Below, one piece after another: positions 61,501 through 64,000 of a stretch of 64,000 bases of DNA. The DNA is from Gammaproteobacteria bacterium. Its GTDB lineage: Bacteria > Pseudomonadota > Gammaproteobacteria > Steroidobacterales > Woeseiaceae. The notes beneath the pieces were generated by a model, which saw only the letters and a list, made by a program, of their open reading frames with translations, was not told the origin of the DNA and did no database searches. The stretch is taken from assembly GCA_029861535.1 (NCBI GenBank), contig JAOTZC010000010.1, forward strand, positions 1-64,000. The letters are read 5' to 3'. The position numbers and the translations under genes were made by a program. Positions within the stretch are counted from its first letter, which is position 1, and every line of letters begins with the position of its first letter.

Positions 61501-62124
61501 GTCGTTCAGCGGGTCAAACGCCATCGCAGTAAATCGCTTATCAAGGTTATTCAGGCGCAGTACCGAATGACTGGCGTTTCGATCGTTATTGGAGTTGTTA
61601 TCGAAGATATCTTCAAAGCCGTCGCCGTTAACATCGGCCACTTCAGCATCTTTGCTCCGCCCAAGATTCATGTTGGGATCACCGAGAATCATGCTGATGT
61701 CCCGATGGCCGTCGATTTCCGTAAGCTGACGAAAACCGAGTTCATTGAGGGCCGAAGTAATGACCCGGAAGCCCCGGTAGTTAGTCCGGCGCGCGCCGAG
61801 GTCAACTGCGACGAGTAACGGTGTCTTGGGAATTGGCGTGATTGACGTGCCGATACGATTGCCGACCGGCACGCGGATCTGGATGAAATCATCGCGCCAT
61901 AAATAGGCCTTGCCGCTTCTTATCGTGGTCGTCCCGTCGGTGAAGATCACCGCTTGGTCTTCCTGCCTATCGCCGAACCCCGAACCCCGCAGCGTGATCA
62001 GCTCGTGGACTCTCTGCATTGGCGGATCGACTTCAAGAAGCTCGGCGCTACTCGCAGACCGCCAAGGAATAACAACAAGAATGGCAACTAACGCCAACAG
62101 TAATTCAATAGGCGTGTTCGACAT
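58546..62124 (-). CDS. Large secreted protein: TIG/IPT-like N-terminus, FG-GAP/VCBS repeats, VWA domain, CTERM-like hydrophobic tail
   Basis: Signal peptide; MQRVHELITLRGSGFGDRQ; many DxNxDGxxD repeats (ADVNGDGFEDI, VDINNDGLPDLV, ADFNGDGIVDFV, GDLNLDGSVDIV, LDFDRDGDLDLY); VWA AVDRTNSM...IVLISDGRENFAP. Confidence 0.93.
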   Translation of the reverse strand: MSNTPIELLLALVAILVVIPWRSASSAELLEVDPPMQRVHELITLRGSGFGDRQEDQAVIFTDGTTTIRSGKAYLWRDDFIQIRVPVGNRIGTSITPIPKTPLLVAVDLGARRTNYRGFRVITSALNELGFRQLTEIDGHRDISMILGDPNMNLGRSKDAEVADVNGDGFEDIFDNNSNNDRNASHSVLRLNNLDKRFTAMAFDPLNDGETGSFAAIVPSGGDFFEDHASYDADFVDINNDGLPDLVQTAANNFTMSDFRIRIFMNNDGGVPGRFIEDSAARLPSDAIPDGWCPDDFDHADIDNDGNLDFLVTLRTAPFFCPERTSQTRVFRNAGDGRFIAPIVINAPDSISTHDSFFLDANTDGFEDVLICNEWNLAESDGRTAVESQLFLHNADADSPEYSLSQNFPVAAATGAPADFNGDGIVDFVIGAEDVRVFINDAATPGNFSSTRLPGIDPTHPGDPFYDLELGDLNLDGSVDIVGTRTGSDWGRNADRNVWIWLNRGDGTFADPISTPSSTVLPGNGPYQRLSADLLDFDRDGDLDLYLAGADTQDVVPRPPTGPVGLGRVPNQFYENLVIGLHILSPEQGEPAWGGSSSVGNRILVRLLGGSAGIDLSPGNVALSVDGEPVVRVITEATINGEYWMLVETPPRSSGCYALDAVLRDDPAIRDREPNSVCYRDTQILDRAVAVDRTNSMIEYDRETDTFSDEKIEAARAAGRFFVNLSNDQDRIGVVSFKRDSDDGDEVVEQDELARTDFRMVQAQPDATTNNREPAARIIGNLRPDGEGFPLETSIGAGLTEAWDMLRDPAQGDPTHQWEIVLISDGRENFAPFWEREGEFPLKPQLDMADPSVRVHTVAIGQDADVGVLFDIANTTGGIFWDLLEGRGSYGLMSRLASVYKEIDERQRDEQRFYYREGIPPEVRSLGTELTHLPAPIPTGYIPVAEGFQVITVAFHWNRDDGARVVLRDPTGSIVSAAPPGLSAFADSKHQIYRVVNPAAGLWSYNVYVQDREPDLEFFAAASGIGELVMRTGPTQVDELTPGRYGTPLRVVLGDFRPIHLAIVRGTVRRPDRIKVPIILHDDGAHHDGAAGDGIYGTYFEHDLPGAYLFSVKANGTSSRGEPFKRYASFSFVFGGTDADDPGPSEIPGQLERPWSVCGPYFKCALIAALIAALLVAFVMCFLCDRIKLWFR

Positions 62125-62172
62125 ATAAGCACCCTTGTTCGGTAACAAACTATCTACGTCTGGATCGGGTGG

Positions 62173-62565
62173 TTAAAAGAAGTCTAGCACCGATCCGTCG
62201 AACATCGGCTCTCGTAAGATGGTCAGGCGTTCCGTTAAAAGCAGCACAATTGCTAGTCGACGAAGAAAAGTAGGCGCGGTCTCGAGGATAAACGACGCCT
62301 TAGCGTCTGGGCGCCGTGTGGCTACCAATCTGGATCTGAGGCTGAACTGGTTGCCAAACGTATCGAAGCGCCAAAGAATCGTCGCGTCTTGAGCGTTCCC
62401 GACTAGCCTTCCGGGGACGATATCAGAAAGATAGGTGTCGGCATTGAAGAGGTTACAAGTTTGGCCGAGGCTCGAAGATCTTACGACGAAACTTATTTTG
62501 GGCTCCTCGTACTCAATGAATATGGAACCTGGCTTAACTCTCGGGGCCCAAACTACACATTGCAA
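62173..62565 (-). CDS. Hypothetical protein (doubtful)
   Basis: Open frame only; no recognisable domain. Confidence 0.3.
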   Translation of the reverse strand: MQCVVWAPRVKPGSIFIEYEEPKISFVVRSSSLGQTCNLFNADTYLSDIVPGRLVGNAQDATILWRFDTFGNQFSLRSRLVATRRPDAKASFILETAPTFLRRLAIVLLLTERLTILREPMFDGSVLDFF

Positions 62566-62605
62566 TTTTCGGACAAATACTACTCGATTGAATGTCTGCG
62601 TAGCG

Positions 62606-62667
62606 CCCGAAAGCCGCCATTCGGGTAATATCGGTGCGAAAGGCCGCTAATGACCCAAAGCGGACGT
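62606..62667. repeat. Degenerate intergenic repeat, copy 1 (internal hairpin cccgaa...ttcggg at 62606-62625)
   Basis: cgaaagccgccattcggg...taatgac...gcggacgt, alignable by eye with 63508-63580. Confidence 0.5.
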
Positions 62668-62748
62668 GAATCGAAATACGCTTTCGTACTTCGTCTTGAC
62701 AATTATCATGGCACCCTCGTGTCTCGCGATGTAGTTTTACTACCGTGT

Positions 62749-62857
62749 GACAAAGGCAAACCTGACCAAAGTCAGGGACGCAAAGCCACGGGTCCTCGCT
62801 TCCTCCGAGAAGCCATAATCGACTCCCCGAAGGACCCAAGATCGCCGGGCTGCCGAG
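62749..62857 (+). ncRNA. Cyclic-di-GMP-I (GEMM) riboswitch
   Basis: aaaggcaaaccTGACcaaaGTCAgggacgcaaagccacgggtcc...ggacccaagatcgccgggctgccga matches the GEMM-I consensus; hairpin gtgatc-gtcc-gatcac follows at 62857-62872. Confidence 0.92.
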
Positions 62858-62901
62858 TGATCGTCCGATCACGATCCAATCAAGCCAAGAGGAGACATGC
62901 C

Positions 62902-63408
62902 ATGAAGCTTCCAGTAGTTATTGCGATATGTGTAGGCCTTATTTTGTCGGGGGCTGCCCAGTCGGGTGAGATTAAGTACAACCAGCGGTTCTCCGGTGTG
63001 GGTTACTCAACCAGCATCGATACGAATGATGATGGGCTCTTCGCCAGTGCCTTCACCTTTCAGTCCAAAGGGAGTCCTGGCAAATCGACGACTCAGTCTG
63101 TGGGAGAGTTCAAACCCATGTTGCCCGGCGCCGGTTGCGACCTCCAATCCGAACTCGTGCAACAGAGCTTTGTCTCGACGTTCAAAGACGGCTCCATGCT
63201 CTTCCACGTAACCACAGCCGCACAAACCTGCATAACCTTCTTGCCCTTCAGTTTTACTGGGCACCTAGAGGGAACCATCACCGGCGGCACCGGACGTTTC
63301 GACGGAGCGACCGGCACGTGGACAACTGAGTTCGAAGCCTGGGCAGTTGGTGAGACTGTGAGTGCCGCGATTGGAACCACCAAAGGGACAATAATCGTTC
63401 CTGATTGA
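62902..63408 (+). CDS. Secreted protein of unknown function, downstream of the c-di-GMP riboswitch
   Basis: RBS agaggaga; signal peptide MKLPVVIAICVGLILSGAAQSGEIKY; FSFTGHLEGTITGGTGRFDGATGTW. Confidence 0.85.
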   Translation: MKLPVVIAICVGLILSGAAQSGEIKYNQRFSGVGYSTSIDTNDDGLFASAFTFQSKGSPGKSTTQSVGEFKPMLPGAGCDLQSELVQQSFVSTFKDGSMLFHVTTAAQTCITFLPFSFTGHLEGTITGGTGRFDGATGTWTTEFEAWAVGETVSAAIGTTKGTIIVPD

Positions 63409-63507
63409 GCGGGCAGAGACGGATAACTTAAATCAGCAACTCGCTTGTGAAGTAAACTCTGAAAAGGCCCGCTCTCGTGACGGCGTCTTTCTATGGCCGC
63501 TTCTGGC

Positions 63508-63580
63508 CGAAAGCTGCCGTTCGATTTCTGTGATTTTGCGCTGGTTGAATGACGGCTATTAGGGAATGCGGACGTTCGTG
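63508..63580. repeat. Degenerate intergenic repeat, copy 2
   Basis: cgaaagctgccgttcg...gaatgac...gcggacgttcg, compare 62606-62667. Confidence 0.5.
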
Positions 63581-63766
63581 TAATGAATATAGAGCGCAGC
63601 TCGGAGTGGGGCGCTCCACACAAGTCGCCAGACGTCTCGATCAGGGTTCAGCCTCAAAACGATGTGTGAGTGTCCCAGTAGACTCCGGCATCTCGCGTCG
63701 AATAAATCTTACGTGTATTGACATAATGTGGAACACGCTGTCTCCACGTTGTCTAAACTTATTGTT

Positions 63767-64000
63767 ATGTACAGAACGACCGTGTTGGCGATCTTGCTCT
63801 TATCCACCGGGGCTGCGGATGCCTACGGTTCCCTGCGTTGTAAAGGTCGCCTCATCGACGTCGGCGCGAGCGCCGCGGAAGTTATGGCGCTCTGCGGCGA
63901 ACCCGCCAAGCGCTTCGTCACTCAAGTCCCCGTACGCGCCGGCGTACTGAGCGGCTTTACGCGGTTCGCTGGATTCGCGACATCCGAGCAATGGATCTAC
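63767..64000 (+). CDS. DUF2845 family secreted protein (truncated by window end)
   Basis: Signal peptide MYRTTVLAILLLSTGAADA; YGSLRCKGRLIDVGASAAEVMALCGEPAKR. Confidence 0.82.
   Translation, partial: MYRTTVLAILLLSTGAADAYGSLRCKGRLIDVGASAAEVMALCGEPAKRFVTQVPVRAGVLSGFTRFAGFATSEQWIY

Noticed and set aside
61228-61818. 196-aa plus-strand ORF
   Set aside because: Antisense to the VCBS-repeat region, where repetitive DxNxDG codons create open complementary frames.
1-64000. tRNA, rRNA, transposase, integrase or prophage genes
   Set aside because: None recognised by eye; a tRNAscan/Infernal run would be needed to exclude small RNA genes fully.

Overview
The window is about 64 kb of dense bacterial chromosome, probably gammaproteobacterial (inferred from gene content). 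It is mostly housekeeping genes with several accessory patches. Main blocks: a 49-bp tandem repeat (1-151); CoA-transferase and AlaA-like aminotransferase; an AddB/AddA-like nuclease-helicase pair; a type II secretion operon gspG-N on the minus strand, divergent from a rhombosortase; fabD-fabG-acpP-fabF-mltG-tmk-holB-pilZ; a CNMP-rhodanese fusion, FadJ-like protein, EEP-family protein, TIR-like protein and GDPD; an MbnP/MbnH-type 'metallo-mystery pair'; a Coq4-like protein; a degenerate AAA + FHA protein; a region of hypothetical secreted and membrane proteins ending in a coupled membrane protein + VWA lipoprotein pair; a ParB without adjacent ParA; a class II RNR; FtsH; a GT4/GH130 glycan module; ydbH-ynbE-ydbL; archease-rtcB; an HPF-cold-shock fusion, CBS protein, pncA and pncB; and a 1.2-kaa VCBS/VWA surface protein with a CTERM-like tail. 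Near the right end, a cyclic-di-GMP-I (GEMM) riboswitch precedes a small secreted protein, and a DUF2845 gene runs off the edge. The best candidates for follow-up are the membrane + VWA lipoprotein module, the riboswitch-controlled secreted protein lying between two degenerate repeat copies, the degenerate AAA-FHA protein, the GT4/GH130 island and the VCBS/VWA protein tail. All family calls were made by eye from the sequence, with no database search.
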